Positions 1-8,404 of a stretch of 64,000 nucleotides of DNA are shown piece by piece. Every line of letters starts with the position of its first letter. Position 1 is the first letter of the stretch. This stretch comes from Carnobacterium maltaromaticum DSM 20342. GTDB lineage: Bacteria > Bacillota > Bacilli > Lactobacillales > Carnobacteriaceae. The stretch is taken from the NCBI RefSeq assembly GCF_000744945.1, contig NZ_JQMX01000001.1, positions 1,302,001 to 1,366,000 of the forward strand. The letters are read 5' to 3'. Made by a program: the position numbers and the translations under genes. Under the pieces are notes generated by a model. The model ran no database searches, was not told the origin of the DNA, and saw nothing but the letters and a program-made list of their open reading frames with translations.

Positions 1-618
1 TAGATGGTGGGTATGTGAGCCAATAATTAAATCAATCATTGGATACATTTCAGCAATACGACGATCTTCCATAATCCCCAAATGAGATAACAGAATCACT
101 GCATCAACTAAAGGAGTCAGAAGTTCCAATATTTCTGGGATAATACTATCTGGTTCACTAACCTGCCATCCATTTGGTACATAGCTTGTCGGAAACGGTG
201 CTGTTAAACCAAAAACTCCAAACCGAAATCCATCTTTTGTTTCATAAATTTTAAAAGGCAACGCCCAATCCGGCGCTTCTCCTGTTCTGATATCCGCTAA
301 ATTAGCTAAAACAACATCAAAATTAGCCTTTGTGTATAATTGATTTAATTGTTTTTTAGAATTTCCGATGCCTTCATTATTTCCAACAGTAACAGCATCA
401 TAGTGCCCTTCATTCAATAATTGAATATTAGCTTGACCATCGGTAGCTTCAGTTAGAGGGTGTACTCGATCGCAAGCATCACCAATATCAAATGTAAAAA
501 CATTCTCCTTCTGTTCTTGATGAGCTTTTTGTTGCTGAGCTAAGTAAGCTTCAATTCGAGGCCAATTCTCAAAGTGTGAATGTAAATCATTTGTATGATA
601 AATATGAACTCGTTCCAT
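1..618 (-). CDS. yunD: Metallophosphoesterase, YunD/5'-nucleotidase family (3' part cut off by window edge)
   Basis: The first 206 codons are in the window and the C-terminal part lies beyond base 1. The N-terminus carries the calcineurin-like metal-binding motifs: HTNDLHSHF at residues 8-16, GDACD at 46-50 and GNNE at 79-82, then GSHTHHL at the cut end. GNNEG in place of the usual GNHE is, as I recall, typical of Bacillus YunD-type proteins. No signal peptide is visible, unlike secreted UshA, so a cytoplasmic phosphoesterase is inferred. Start ATG at 618 follows an AAGGGTAACGT stretch, a moderate ribosome binding site. The gene runs divergently from ogt. The natural substrate cannot be told from the sequence. 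Confidence 0.85.
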   Translation of the reverse strand, partial: MERVHIYHTNDLHSHFENWPRIEAYLAQQQKAHQEQKENVFTFDIGDACDRVHPLTEATDGQANIQLLNEGHYDAVTVGNNEGIGNSKKQLNQLYTKANFDVVLANLADIRTGEAPDWALPFKIYETKDGFRFGVFGLTAPFPTSYVPNGWQVSEPDSIIPEILELLTPLVDAVILLSHLGIMEDRRIAEMYPMIDLIIGSHTHHL

Positions 619-794
619 ACGTTACCCTTCTTTGCAATAAATTTGTTCCTCTTTTATTATACCAATCTTTTAGTCATTTAGCTCATAATGCTGATGGAAA
701 TAAAACAAGATAGGACAATTACTGCTACCTTTCATTGAAAAATACTATATAATAGAAGAAAACAGTTTGATAAATTAAAAAAGAGGTGTTTACT

Positions 795-1280
795 ATGCTT
801 ATAAATAGTCCTATTGGATTTCTACACATCCTTGAAGATCAACAAGGAATTACAAATATTATTTTTGTAAATGAAGAAGAAGCCTTAGCTATAAAAAAAG
901 TCACAACTGGACCATTTGGTAAGCAACTAGCGCTGGAATTAGAACGCTATTTCTCTGGGGAATTAAAAAAATTTACGGTACCTCTTTCTCTACAAGTAGG
1001 AACCCCTTTTCAACAACATGTTTGGCAAGCTCTTCAAAATGTTCCTTATGGGTCCACCCAAAGCTATGCTGACATTGCTGTGGCAATTGAGAATCCTAAA
1101 GCCGTTCGAGCAATTGGACAAGCAAATCGAAATAATCCTTTACCTATCGTTATTCCTTGCCATCGAATTATTGGTAAAAATGGCAGTATGACAGGCTATA
1201 GTGGTGCTTCTGAAATAGGCATTGCTAAAAAACGTTATTTGTTAGCGTTAGAAAAAAATAATTGCGTTTCAGCTAGATAA
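795..1280 (+). CDS. ogt: Methylated-DNA--protein-cysteine methyltransferase
   Basis: This suicide repair enzyme moves the alkyl group from O6-alkylguanine (or O4-alkylthymine) in DNA to its own cysteine. The active-site motif PCHRI is present with Cys near residue 122, followed by the usual GYSGG-like segment (GYSGA here). About 161 residues matches the Ogt/MGMT family. An upstream in-frame GTG at 786 lies inside the ribosome binding site AGAGGTG (782-788), so ATG 795 with 6-nt spacing is preferred. A -10-like TATAAT sits at 748-753 without a convincing -35. The gene stands alone and ends at a strong terminator shared with the convergent ABC-F gene. Confidence 0.93.
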   Translation: MLINSPIGFLHILEDQQGITNIIFVNEEEALAIKKVTTGPFGKQLALELERYFSGELKKFTVPLSLQVGTPFQQHVWQALQNVPYGSTQSYADIAVAIENPKAVRAIGQANRNNPLPIVIPCHRIIGKNGSMTGYSGASEIGIAKKRYLLALEKNNCVSAR

Positions 1281-1322
1281 AAGAAGAGGATAAGTCAATC
1301 AACTTATCCTCTTCTTTTAATT
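1279..1322. terminator. Bidirectional terminator between ogt and the ABC-F gene
   Basis: A 17-bp perfect stem (1279-1295 with 1302-1318) with a 6-nt loop. The outer A/T-rich part of the stem gives a U-run in either direction, so it can end both convergent genes. Confidence 0.85.
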
Positions 1323-1341
1323 TATTAGTCTATCATTCACA

Positions 1342-3216
1342 TTATTCATCCGCTAGTTCTATCCACTTATCCTCTAACTGTTTAACTTTTAATAGCACTT
1401 CATCACGTTCTTGGCTCCACTTATAAAGTTGTTCAAGGTTCGTTTCATGTGCTAATTTCTCATCTAACTCTGTAACTATTTTAGCTTGATTTTGTAGTAA
1501 ATTTTCAATATCAGTCAAGGTTGGAGCTTTAGCCGTTTTTCCAGTTTTTACTTTACTTAATTTCTTTCCATTTTCACGTTCACTTATGTCTTGCTTTTCC
1601 AAAAGGGTAGCTTGCTCTTCTTTCTTTTTCTTAGCCCATTGATAATTTCCATTAAAAAGCGTTATATCAGTTGGTGTCAGCCAAAGAATTTCATTAAATA
1701 ATTTATCAAGAAAATAGCGATCATGGGAAATAGCCAATAAAGTTCCAGTATAATTAGCTAACACATCTTCTACAACCTCACGAGTAGCAATATCCAAATG
1801 ATTCGTTGGTTCATCTAAAATCAATAAATTCGTCTCTTCTTTCATTAAAATAGCTAATTTTAGACGCATTCTCTGTCCACCACTAAGATTCTTCACTAAT
1901 CTAAAGACATCACTGCCATAGAATAAAAATTGAGCTAAAAATCCTCGGCTCTCCCCTTCTTCCATTGCTACATAAAAACGAAAAGTTTCTAATACAGATT
2001 TATTTTCATCTGAAAACTCAATTTTTTGCGGCAAGTAACCAATTTTAACTTGCTCGCCGAGTTCAATCGTTCCACAATCCGGCTGTTCTTCTTGTAAAAG
2101 TAAACGAATTAACGTTGATTTTCCAACACCATTTTCACCTACAATCCCGATATGTTTGGCCCACTGTAATTGGAAATTAAGCTGTTGAAAAAGCTGCTTT
2201 GCACCGTAACTTTTTTGTACATTTGAAAATGTAACGACTTTTTTTCCACTTCGCTGATTCACAGCAAGTTTCAATTGGATGTGCTTTTTCTCTAAGACTG
2301 GGCGTGTGAGTTGAGTCATACGAGCTAAGCGTTTTTCTAAACTCTTAGCTTTTTTGAACATATCTTCATTACCACTCTCGTTGCCCCATTGTCTGTAACG
2401 TCGAATAGCATCTTCTAATTTTTTAATCTTCTTTTGCTGCTCTTCATAATTTTGTTGTTCTTTAAGCAGGCGTGTTTTTTTAGCTTTTTGGTATTGAGTA
2501 TAGTTTCCTTGATAAACTTGAATTTCTCCATCTTCTAGGTCATAGATTTCTGTAACGACTTGGTCTAAAAAATGCCTATCATGGGAAATCGTAAATAAGG
2601 TTCCTTGATAACTTTTTAGATAGTGTTCTAACCATTCAATTGCATGTAAATCTAAATGGTTCGTAGGTTCATCAAGCAATAATAAATCTGGCTCTTTTAA
2701 TAAAACCTTTACTAATCCAACTTTTGTTTGTTCTCCGCCACTTAGCTGATTAAATGGTTTATTTAGTAACTGTTGAATACCTAAGCCTGAAGCCATCTTT
2801 TCAATTTGGTAGGCAAGTTCGTAACCACCTAACTGAATAAATTTCTCTTGTAAAACACCGTATTTTTTTATGATTACCCCCTCAACACTTTGTTCCATCT
2901 GCTTTTCTAGCTCTTTCAAGTGCTGTTGTATCTCAATTAATTCCTTAAAATCAGCTTCAATAACTTCTTGAACAGAGGTGGTTCCTGGCACTTCTGGTAA
3001 TTGTTCTAGATAACCTAATACGAGATTTTTTTTTCGAATCACTAGACCTTTATCAGGACTCTCTTCTCCTGTAATTAATTTAAACAAGCTCGATTTTCCA
3101 CTACCGTTATCTCCCACTAAACCAATCTTATGTCCTTGGGGAATTTTTAGTGATAGTTCTTCGAATAAAAGCAAGCTCCCGTAACTTTTTTCTATTTCTT
3201 GTATATGAATGTACAT
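1342..3216 (-). CDS. ABC-F family ATP-binding protein (YdiF/Uup-like)
   Basis: This soluble protein has two ABC domains and no membrane segments, the ABC-F layout of ribosome-associated ATPases involved in translation or ribosome protection against antibiotics. Domain 1 has Walker A GDNGSGKSS (35-43) and signature LSGGEQ (about 158-163). A charged linker rich in Lys/Glu follows. Domain 2 has Walker A GENGVGKST and signature LSGGQ. Both Walker B motifs read LLDEPTNHLD or ILDEPTNHLD, so both sites look competent. The C-terminal extension is a Glu/Lys-rich coiled coil. At 624 residues it is closer to YdiF/Uup housekeeping members than to roughly 490-residue resistance proteins, but family length does not decide function. 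The long leader, with an upstream ORF and duplicated hairpins, suggests regulated expression. Confidence 0.88.
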   Translation of the reverse strand: MYIHIQEIEKSYGSLLLFEELSLKIPQGHKIGLVGDNGSGKSSLFKLITGEESPDKGLVIRKKNLVLGYLEQLPEVPGTTSVQEVIEADFKELIEIQQHLKELEKQMEQSVEGVIIKKYGVLQEKFIQLGGYELAYQIEKMASGLGIQQLLNKPFNQLSGGEQTKVGLVKVLLKEPDLLLLDEPTNHLDLHAIEWLEHYLKSYQGTLFTISHDRHFLDQVVTEIYDLEDGEIQVYQGNYTQYQKAKKTRLLKEQQNYEEQQKKIKKLEDAIRRYRQWGNESGNEDMFKKAKSLEKRLARMTQLTRPVLEKKHIQLKLAVNQRSGKKVVTFSNVQKSYGAKQLFQQLNFQLQWAKHIGIVGENGVGKSTLIRLLLQEEQPDCGTIELGEQVKIGYLPQKIEFSDENKSVLETFRFYVAMEEGESRGFLAQFLFYGSDVFRLVKNLSGGQRMRLKLAILMKEETNLLILDEPTNHLDIATREVVEDVLANYTGTLLAISHDRYFLDKLFNEILWLTPTDITLFNGNYQWAKKKKEEQATLLEKQDISERENGKKLSKVKTGKTAKAPTLTDIENLLQNQAKIVTELDEKLAHETNLEQLYKWSQERDEVLLKVKQLEDKWIELADE

Positions 3217-3341
3217 TTTGTATGTGCTCCTTAGCGCCAGCTTTGAGCCTAACCGAATAAATACACTCTATTTTCAGACCTCTATTTTGGGATTATATCC
3301 TTCCCTGTTGGTCGATGCATATGTTGCTTCTCTCATAGGAA

Positions 3342-3482
3342 CACAGTCCATCTTTGATGGATGTGTATCATGGTTCTAAGTTGCTAAAGCAACAAGAACC
3401 TCTGTAAACCAACATTTATGGATCACAGTCCATCTTTGATGGATGTGTATCATGGTTCTAAGTTGCTAAAGCAACAAGAACC
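3342..3482 (-). repeat. Two direct copies of a 59-bp double-hairpin unit in the ABC-F leader
   Basis: Copies at 3342-3400 and 3424-3482 are identical over 59 bp with an 82-bp period. Each contains two inverted repeats: TCCATC-ttt-GATGGA, and GGTTCT..GTTGCT-aa-AGCAAC..AGAACC. The copy at 3424 has a longer outer stem because it is followed by ATGATA. No U-run follows either hairpin on the ABC-F strand, so these are not plain terminators. They lie in the predicted transcript between the leader ORF and the ABC-F start codon. Recent duplication is likely because no base differs. Confidence 0.85.
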
Positions 3483-3570
3483 ATGATAAATCACAGCAAA
3501 AAGACAAGTAGCGCTAATTAGCCCTACCTGCCCTCTTACTCATTTCATTTTACAGTTCACTATTGTTTAT

Positions 3571-3732
3571 TTAATAGGTGTAGGAAAGACAAGCTGGCAG
3601 TTTATTTTTAAGTTGGTAATTCCAATTATGGGCAGACTCCACCCTTGTTAGTACTGGATTAAAAATAACACTATGACAAAATGTTACAAATAAGATTGTA
3701 AAATTAGCCATGCTTTTTTCTGCTTTACTCAT
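3571..3732 (-). CDS. Candidate 53-codon leader ORF upstream of ABC-F
   Basis: A short ORF beginning MSKAEKSMANFTILF and ending ACLSYTY, preceded by a textbook ribosome binding site (GGAGGTG, 7 nt before ATG 3732). It lies about 40 nt downstream of a good predicted promoter and in the same direction as the ABC-F gene. I do not recognise the peptide. It has a hydrophobic N-terminal third but no clear signal peptide. An in-frame start further upstream (3765) has no ribosome binding site and is rejected. Inducible ABC-F resistance genes often have translated leader ORFs. Whether this is a regulator by translation or an independent small protein is inference. Confidence 0.5.
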   Translation of the reverse strand: MSKAEKSMANFTILFVTFCHSVIFNPVLTRVESAHNWNYQLKNKLPACLSYTY

Positions 3733-3773
3733 CTTTTCACACCTCCATTTCTCTATGTATCTCAATTTCTCTT

Positions 3774-3802
3774 ATCATAACAAATTAAATTCATTACTTC
3801 AA
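3774..3802 (-). promoter_or_regulatory. SigA-type promoter for the ABC-F leader transcript
   Basis: On the minus strand, -35 TTGAAG (3797-3802) and -10 TATGAT (3774-3779) are separated by exactly 17 nt. Transcription would start near 3767, giving a leader of about 550 nt before the ABC-F start codon that contains the 53-codon ORF and both hairpin units. Confidence 0.7.
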
Positions 3803-3868
3803 GCGTTATTTCAAATGCTCTTTTAACAACAATGAAAGCGTACTAGTATTTTTTTTTAATCGAAGGGC

Positions 3869-3898
3869 TTTACAAATCAAACTTTTTCAGATTATAAT
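3869..3898 (+). promoter_or_regulatory. SigA-type promoter for the glnQHMP operon
   Basis: -35 TTTACA (3869-3874) and -10 TATAAT (3893-3898) with an 18-nt spacer, about 200 nt upstream of glnQ. The same TTTACA-18-TATAAT arrangement precedes the egtV-like operon. Confidence 0.65.
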
Positions 3899-3918
3899 GA
3901 GAAATGAATGAAGCTTTT

Positions 3919-4017
3919 GTTAACCGTTTTCTAATCTAAATAAAACATGTAATCTTTTCTTACATGATAGTTAACAAGAGTCCAAAAATGATTCCCAACG
4001 TGTTAAGAATCATTTTT
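3919..4017 (+). promoter_or_regulatory. Structured leader of glnQHMP with a terminator-like hairpin
   Basis: Two hairpins follow the promoter. The first pairs GTTAAC (3919-3924) with GTTAAC (3970-3975) around an inner CATGTAA/TTACATG stem (3946-3952 with 3960-3966). The second pairs AAAAATGATTC (3984-3994) with GAATCATTTTT (4007-4017) and ends in a T-run, like an intrinsic terminator. I recognise no riboswitch or T-box consensus. Attenuation of the glutamine-type transporter is inferred from position and shape only. Confidence 0.5.
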
Positions 4018-4101
4018 AATACTAGTGTACTAAATCTTCGCTACTCGTTTGTTTTTGAGATGGTGAAGCTTTTCTAATTTTATAAGAAGGAGTGTGGCAT
4101 T

Positions 4102-4830
4102 ATGATTGAATTTAAGAATGTGGAAAAGTATTATGGTCAATTTCATGCACTAAAAAATATTAATTTATCAATTAAAAAAGGTGAAGTGGTGGTCGTTATC
4201 GGACCTTCTGGCTCTGGTAAAAGTACGATGTTGCGTTGTATTAATGGGTTAGAAGATATTACGGAAGGTTCTCTTTTAATCAATGACATTGATTTGCATA
4301 GTAAAACAACCAATATCAATGAAGTTCGTAAAAATATGGGAATGGTTTTTCAACATTTCAACCTGTACCCTCACAAAACGGTTTTGGAAAACATTACGTT
4401 AGCCCCAATCAAGGTTTTGAAAAAAACAAAAGAAGAAGCTAATGCCTTAGCCGAAACATTACTTGAAAAAGTTGGCATGCTAGATAAAAAAGATTCCTAC
4501 CCCTCTCAACTTTCAGGTGGGCAACAACAACGGATTGCGATTGCTCGTGGTTTAGCAATGCAACCAGAAGTCATGTTATTTGATGAACCTACTTCTGCTC
4601 TAGATCCTGAAATGATTGGAGAAGTTTTAGAAGTAATGAAAAATTTAGCTCGTGAAGGAATGTCTATGGTCGTTGTTACTCATGAAATGGGTTTTGCTAG
4701 AGAAGTTGCAGACCGTGTTATTTTTATGGCAGATGGTCAAATTTTAGAAGATGAAGAAGCTCATACTTTTTATGAAGCACCTAAAGAAATTAGAGCACAG
4801 CAATTCCTAAGTAAGATCATCAATCATTAA
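4102..4830 (+). CDS. glnQ: Polar amino acid (glutamine-type) ABC transporter ATPase
   Basis: The ATPase subunit of a polar amino acid importer energises uptake at the inner face of the membrane. Walker [10 protein letters not shown] is at residues 34-42, signature LSGGQQQR near 137, Walker [14 protein letters not shown], and the switch His in VVTHEMGFA. The 242-residue length is usual for the GlnQ/PAAT family. The start follows GAAGGAG with good spacing. It is the first gene of a four-gene operon in the order ATPase, binding protein, permease, permease, matching Bacillus glnQHMP as I know it. The exact substrate (glutamine, glutamate or another polar amino acid) cannot be read from the ATPase. 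Confidence 0.9.
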   Translation: MIEFKNVEKYYGQFHALKNINLSIKKGEVVVVIGPSGSGKSTMLRCINGLEDITEGSLLINDIDLHSKTTNINEVRKNMGMVFQHFNLYPHKTVLENITLAPIKVLKKTKEEANALAETLLEKVGMLDKKDSYPSQLSGGQQQRIAIARGLAMQPEVMLFDEPTSALDPEMIGEVLEVMKNLAREGMSMVVVTHEMGFAREVADRVIFMADGQILEDEEAHTFYEAPKEIRAQQFLSKIINH

Positions 4831-4845
4831 TAAGGAGGTCCAAAA

Positions 4846-5643
4846 ATGAAGAAAAAATGGAATAAAATTGCTCTTTTATTTTTTGTTCTCCTTTCGACCA
4901 GCCTTTTAGGGGCCTGTGGTCAAAAAAGTGTTGCTGGAGAAGATATTTTAGAACGAATTGAAAAAGATCAAGAGATTGTTTGGGGAGTTAAAACCGATAC
5001 GCGGTTATTTGGCTTAATTAATATTGGTACAGGTAATGTGGAAGGCTTTGATATTGATATTGCTAAAGCCATTACGAAAGAAATTCTTGGCTCAAAAGGA
5101 CACGCTGAATTTGTTGAAGTAACATCAAAAACGCGGATTCCTCTTTTGAAAAATGGGAATATCGATGCCATCATTGCTACCATGACCATTTCAGACGAAC
5201 GTAAAAAAGTAGTTGATTTTTCTGATGTTTACTTTGATGCTGGACAATCGTTGTTAGTAAAAAAAGGCAGTCCGATTAAAGGAATAGAAAGCCTAAATGC
5301 TAATACAACCTTACTTGCAGTAAAAGGATCAACTTCCGCCGTTAATATTCGTAAAAAAGCTCCTGAAGCTAAAATTTTAGAATTAGAAAATTATGCAGAA
5401 GCTTTCACGGCTTTAAAATCTGGTCAAGGGGATGCCATGACAACAGATAATAGTATTTTATTAGGGATTGCTGAAGAAAACCCTGACTATACCTTAGCAG
5501 GTGATATTTTTACAGATGAACCTTATGGTATCGCCATTAATAAAGGACAAGAACCTTTTTTAAATCGTGTGAATGAAGCCTTGGCGACACTAAAAGCTAA
5601 CGGGACTTATGATAAAATTTATGACAAATGGTTCCCTAAATAA
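4846..5643 (+). CDS. glnH: Polar amino acid ABC transporter substrate-binding lipoprotein
   Basis: A lipoprotein anchored outside the membrane that captures the amino acid. The N-terminus has a basic start, a hydrophobic stretch and the lipobox LLGAC with the lipidated Cys at residue 24. The mature part is a family 3 solute-binding fold (265 residues in all), with the typical FDIDIAKAI, AIIATMTISDERKKVVDFS and conserved KGSTSA segments. It lies 15 nt after glnQ with ribosome binding site AAGGAGG. FDIDIAK and TISDERK point to the glutamine/glutamate/aspartate group. The precise ligand would need binding data. Confidence 0.9.
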   Translation: MKKKWNKIALLFFVLLSTSLLGACGQKSVAGEDILERIEKDQEIVWGVKTDTRLFGLINIGTGNVEGFDIDIAKAITKEILGSKGHAEFVEVTSKTRIPLLKNGNIDAIIATMTISDERKKVVDFSDVYFDAGQSLLVKKGSPIKGIESLNANTTLLAVKGSTSAVNIRKKAPEAKILELENYAEAFTALKSGQGDAMTTDNSILLGIAEENPDYTLAGDIFTDEPYGIAINKGQEPFLNRVNEALATLKANGTYDKIYDKWFPK

Positions 5644-5682
5644 CCCAATTAAAATCAAACCAAAAGAAAGCGAGGTGGGCTG

Positions 5683-6330
5683 ATGTTCACTATTTTTTCA
5701 AATTACTCTGACGCTTTACTGGAAGGCTTTAAATTTACTCTTTATTCAAGTATTTTAGCGTTACTTTTCAGTTTAATCATCGGAACATTAATGGCCATTT
5801 TTCAGTTATCTCATACGAAACTAATTAGAAATTTAGCAAAAGCCTATGTTGAATTTTTCAGAAATATTCCTTTGCTTGTTATTGTTATGTTTTTCTATGT
5901 TGTTGTTCCACTTTATTGGTTCCAAATCGATGGTTTTACAGCAGGAACTATTGGCTTAACTATCTATACTTCTGCTTTTATTGCAGAAACTGTCAGAGCA
6001 GGAATCGATGGAGTTCCACGAGGACAAATGGAAGCGGGACTTTCTTCTGGCTTCACATATGTCCAAGCAATGTGGTATATTGTTTTGCCGCAAGCTTTTA
6101 AAATTGTTATTCCACCACTAGGGAATCAATTTATCAACTTAGTTAAAAACTCATCAGTTTTAGCAATAGTTGCTGGGTTAGATTTAATGTATCAAGGTGA
6201 TTTAATTGCCAGTGAAACATTTAATACATTTGATACCTATATTGTAGTTGCAGCCTTTTATTTAATTTTAACGTTGCCACTCTCTTATTTAATGAAGTAT
6301 GTCGAACGCCGCTTAGAAGTCCAAGCCTAA
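5683..6330 (+). CDS. glnM: Polar amino acid ABC transporter permease (first)
   Basis: An integral membrane subunit of the HisM/GlnP permease family (215 residues) with about five hydrophobic segments. It carries the EAA loop for ATPase contact: GQMEAGLSSGFTYVQAMWYIVLPQAF, followed by PPLGNQFINLVKNSS. The start ATG follows GCGAGGTGGGC. It sits between the binding protein and a second permease, which together would make a heterodimeric channel. The two permeases are clearly related but not identical. It probably shares the operon promoter at 3869-3898. Confidence 0.88.
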   Translation: MFTIFSNYSDALLEGFKFTLYSSILALLFSLIIGTLMAIFQLSHTKLIRNLAKAYVEFFRNIPLLVIVMFFYVVVPLYWFQIDGFTAGTIGLTIYTSAFIAETVRAGIDGVPRGQMEAGLSSGFTYVQAMWYIVLPQAFKIVIPPLGNQFINLVKNSSVLAIVAGLDLMYQGDLIASETFNTFDTYIVVAAFYLILTLPLSYLMKYVERRLEVQA

Positions 6331-6344
6331 AGGAGGAGATTTGA

Positions 6345-6998
6345 TTGCAATTTTTTGACGCATTTTCGTGGATTAATATCCGCTTTTTATTAGATGGATT
6401 GTTAGTAACTGTTCAAGTTGCCTTATTCTCAATTCTCTTCAGTTTTGTGATTGGCGGACTAATTGGTCTAGTACGTTTTATGAAAGTACCTGTAGCCTCA
6501 AAACTAGTTGGTATTCTAACAGATATTATTCGTAATTTACCCTTGCTTTTAATCATTTTCTTTACTTATTTTGCCTTACCGCAAATCGGGATTCGATTAA
6601 GTATCTTCTGGGCTTCTGTTGCGGCCTTAACGATTTTTGAATCAGCTATGCTATCAGAAATTATTCGTGCCGGATTAAATGCAGTTCCAAAAGGACAGAT
6701 GGAAGCAGGTCGTTCAACAGGCCTAACTTATTCTCAAACATTAGTTAGTATCATTTTTCCACAAGCCTTTAAACAAATGTTGCCACCTATTGTCAGCCAG
6801 TTTATTGCATTGATTAAAGATACTTCGTTAGCTGTGATTATTTCTTTACCTGAATTAACCCACAATGCTAAAATTATTTATGGGCAAGATACGAATGCTG
6901 TCTTACCAATGTTTGCCGCTATGGCATTTTTATACTTTATTGTCTGTTATGCACTTTCTCTTGTTTCAAAACGTTTAGAACTTCGCTTAGCAAACTAA
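6345..6998 (+). CDS. glnP: Polar amino acid ABC transporter permease (second), TTG start
   Basis: Second permease of the importer (217 residues), with the same fold as its neighbour and the EAA-loop segment GQMEAGRSTGLTYSQTLVSI, then PPIVSQFIALIKDTSLA. I chose TTG at 6345 because AGGAGGAG (6331-6338) sits 6 nt upstream. The TTG at 6341 leads into a stop after a few codons, and no ATG is near. It is the last gene of the operon, 14 nt after glnM, and ends at a strong terminator. Confidence 0.87.
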   Translation: MQFFDAFSWINIRFLLDGLLVTVQVALFSILFSFVIGGLIGLVRFMKVPVASKLVGILTDIIRNLPLLLIIFFTYFALPQIGIRLSIFWASVAALTIFESAMLSEIIRAGLNAVPKGQMEAGRSTGLTYSQTLVSIIFPQAFKQMLPPIVSQFIALIKDTSLAVIISLPELTHNAKIIYGQDTNAVLPMFAAMAFLYFIVCYALSLVSKRLELRLAN

Positions 6999-7008
6999 AG
7001 CAAATAAG

Positions 7009-7048
7009 AAGACCTTTATCCTATATTCAGGATAAAGGTCTTTTTTTT
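7009..7048 (+). terminator. Terminator of the glnQHMP operon
   Basis: Stem AGACCTTTATCCT / AGGATAAAGGTCT with a 6-nt loop followed by eight T, 10 nt after the last gene. Confidence 0.92.
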
Positions 7049-7148
7049 CCCAAGCAAATATATTAATTATTTTCGTATAAACTGTTATACTTTTTGATAG
7101 TCACATTTACTGATTAGAAAGATAATCTAAACTTCATAACTTGTTCGC

Positions 7149-7178
7149 TTTACAAAAAGAACAAAGGTTCGGTATAAT
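7149..7178 (+). promoter_or_regulatory. SigA-type promoter for the egtV-egtU-like operon
   Basis: -35 TTTACA (7149-7154) and -10 TATAAT (7173-7178), spacer 18 nt. The transcript would start near 7185, leaving a 230-nt untranslated leader. Confidence 0.65.
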
Positions 7179-7184
7179 GAATTG

Positions 7185-7417
7185 GTAGACAATGTTACTA
7201 AATTAAACCAATTTTTTTGTTCGGTTAGCTCTTAGCTTTTGGTTAAGCCTAGAGTCACGGTTAGAGATACGAACTGGATTGACATCTTAGATTATTTTCC
7301 GACTTTCTAACCAGGCCTACAATTATGCATTCACTTTTTTTAATGCGTTCCATTTCCATGGTAAAAAATTAAATTTCGAGCTATAGCTATCTATATTCTA
7401 CTTTAAGGAGGAAAGAA
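7185..7417 (+). promoter_or_regulatory. Long structured leader upstream of the egtV-like gene
   Basis: This gene-free stretch contains nested inverted repeats. GGTTAGA (from 7259) pairs with TCTAACC (to 7311), flanked by GCCT (near 7248) and AGGC (near 7312). An alternative partner GGTTAG lies at 7223. The 3' side of the stem is followed by CCAGGCCTA, which recurs after the main stem of the RNA element at 18577-18704. I recognise no known riboswitch consensus. A cis-acting RNA is an inference. Confidence 0.4.
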
Positions 7418-8404
7418 ATGATTAAATTTGAAAATGTTACAAAAGAATACCAAGCAGATACACCAGTTGTTTCTAGTTTAAATTTAGAAATAAAAGCTGG
7501 AGAATTTTTTGTATTAATTGGTCCTAGTGGTAGCGGGAAAACGACCACTTTGAAAATGATTAACCGTTTAATTCCTCTGACTACTGGTACAATCAGAATT
7601 CAAGGAAAACCAATTAGTGAGTATAATTTAAATGAATTACGCTGGAATATCGGTTACGTTCTTCAACAAATTGCGCTCTTTCCGAATATGACTATCGAAG
7701 AAAATATCACAATTGTGCCTGAAATGAAAAAATGGCCCAAGAATCAGTTGGCAAATCGAGTAACGGACTTACTAAATAGCGTCGGATTAGATGCTGAAAG
7801 TTATCGTCATCGAAAGCCTGCTGAACTTTCTGGCGGAGAACAACAACGTGTCGGTGTTCTTCGTGCTCTGGCAGCTGACCCTGATATTATTCTGATGGAT
7901 GAGCCGTTTAGTGCTCTTGATCCTATTAGCCGTAAAAAATTACAAGAAGATGTTGCTAAACTTCAAAAAAAAGTTCAGAAGACAGTCGTTTTCGTCACCC
8001 ATGACATGCAAGAAGCTTTGGCTTTGGGCGATCGAATCTGTATTATGCGAGATGGGCTGGTTGAACAAATTGGGACTCCAGCAGAGCTTGCTGCACAACC
8101 AAAAAATGAGTTTGTCCGAGAATTTCTTCAATCTGGTCATATTCCAATTGAGGAGGCTGGAACCGTTCAGGATTTATTGGATGCAAATTGTTACGCTTGT
8201 TTAACAACTGATATACTAAATGATCTAGATTCCAATTTTTTAGTCCCTTCCGACTCTATAGATAGCTTAGTTCTTAAACTAACAAATGCATCTGAGATTT
8301 CAATTAAAAATCCAGAGAGTTCTCTTATTATTGGGACAATTACAGCGGAGCATCTTGTTGCTTTTCTTGCGTCTAAACTCCAGACAGGAGGTGCGCCCCT
8401 ATGA
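7418..8404 (+). CDS. egtV: Quaternary-amine-family ABC transporter ATPase (EgtV/OpuCA-like)
   Basis: The ATPase subunit of a betaine/choline/ergothioneine-type importer. Walker A is GPSGSGKTT near residue 34, signature LSGGEQQR, Walker B IILMDEPFSALDP, and the switch His lies in VFVTHDMQEAL. After the ABC domain (to about 240) a tail of about 85 residues remains, shorter than the paired CBS domains of OpuCA, so osmotic gating through CBS is doubtful. It overlaps the next gene by 4 nt (ATGA type), so the two are translationally coupled. The EgtV label rests mainly on the partner protein; an OpuC-type carnitine/choline ATPase is the main alternative. Confidence 0.72.
   Translation: MIKFENVTKEYQADTPVVSSLNLEIKAGEFFVLIGPSGSGKTTTLKMINRLIPLTTGTIRIQGKPISEYNLNELRWNIGYVLQQIALFPNMTIEENITIVPEMKKWPKNQLANRVTDLLNSVGLDAESYRHRKPAELSGGEQQRVGVLRALAADPDIILMDEPFSALDPISRKKLQEDVAKLQKKVQKTVVFVTHDMQEALALGDRICIMRDGLVEQIGTPAELAAQPKNEFVREFLQSGHIPIEEAGTVQDLLDANCYACLTTDILNDLDSNFLVPSDSIDSLVLKLTNASEISIKNPESSLIIGTITAEHLVAFLASKLQTGGAPL

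Noticed and set aside
786..794. GTG 786 as the start of ogt
   Set aside because: It lies inside the ribosome binding site AGAGGTG that serves ATG 795.
3217..3766. T-box or known riboswitch in the ABC-F leader
   Set aside because: No AGGGTGGNACCGCG-type T-box sequence and no conserved riboswitch core was found; only duplicated hairpins and an ORF.
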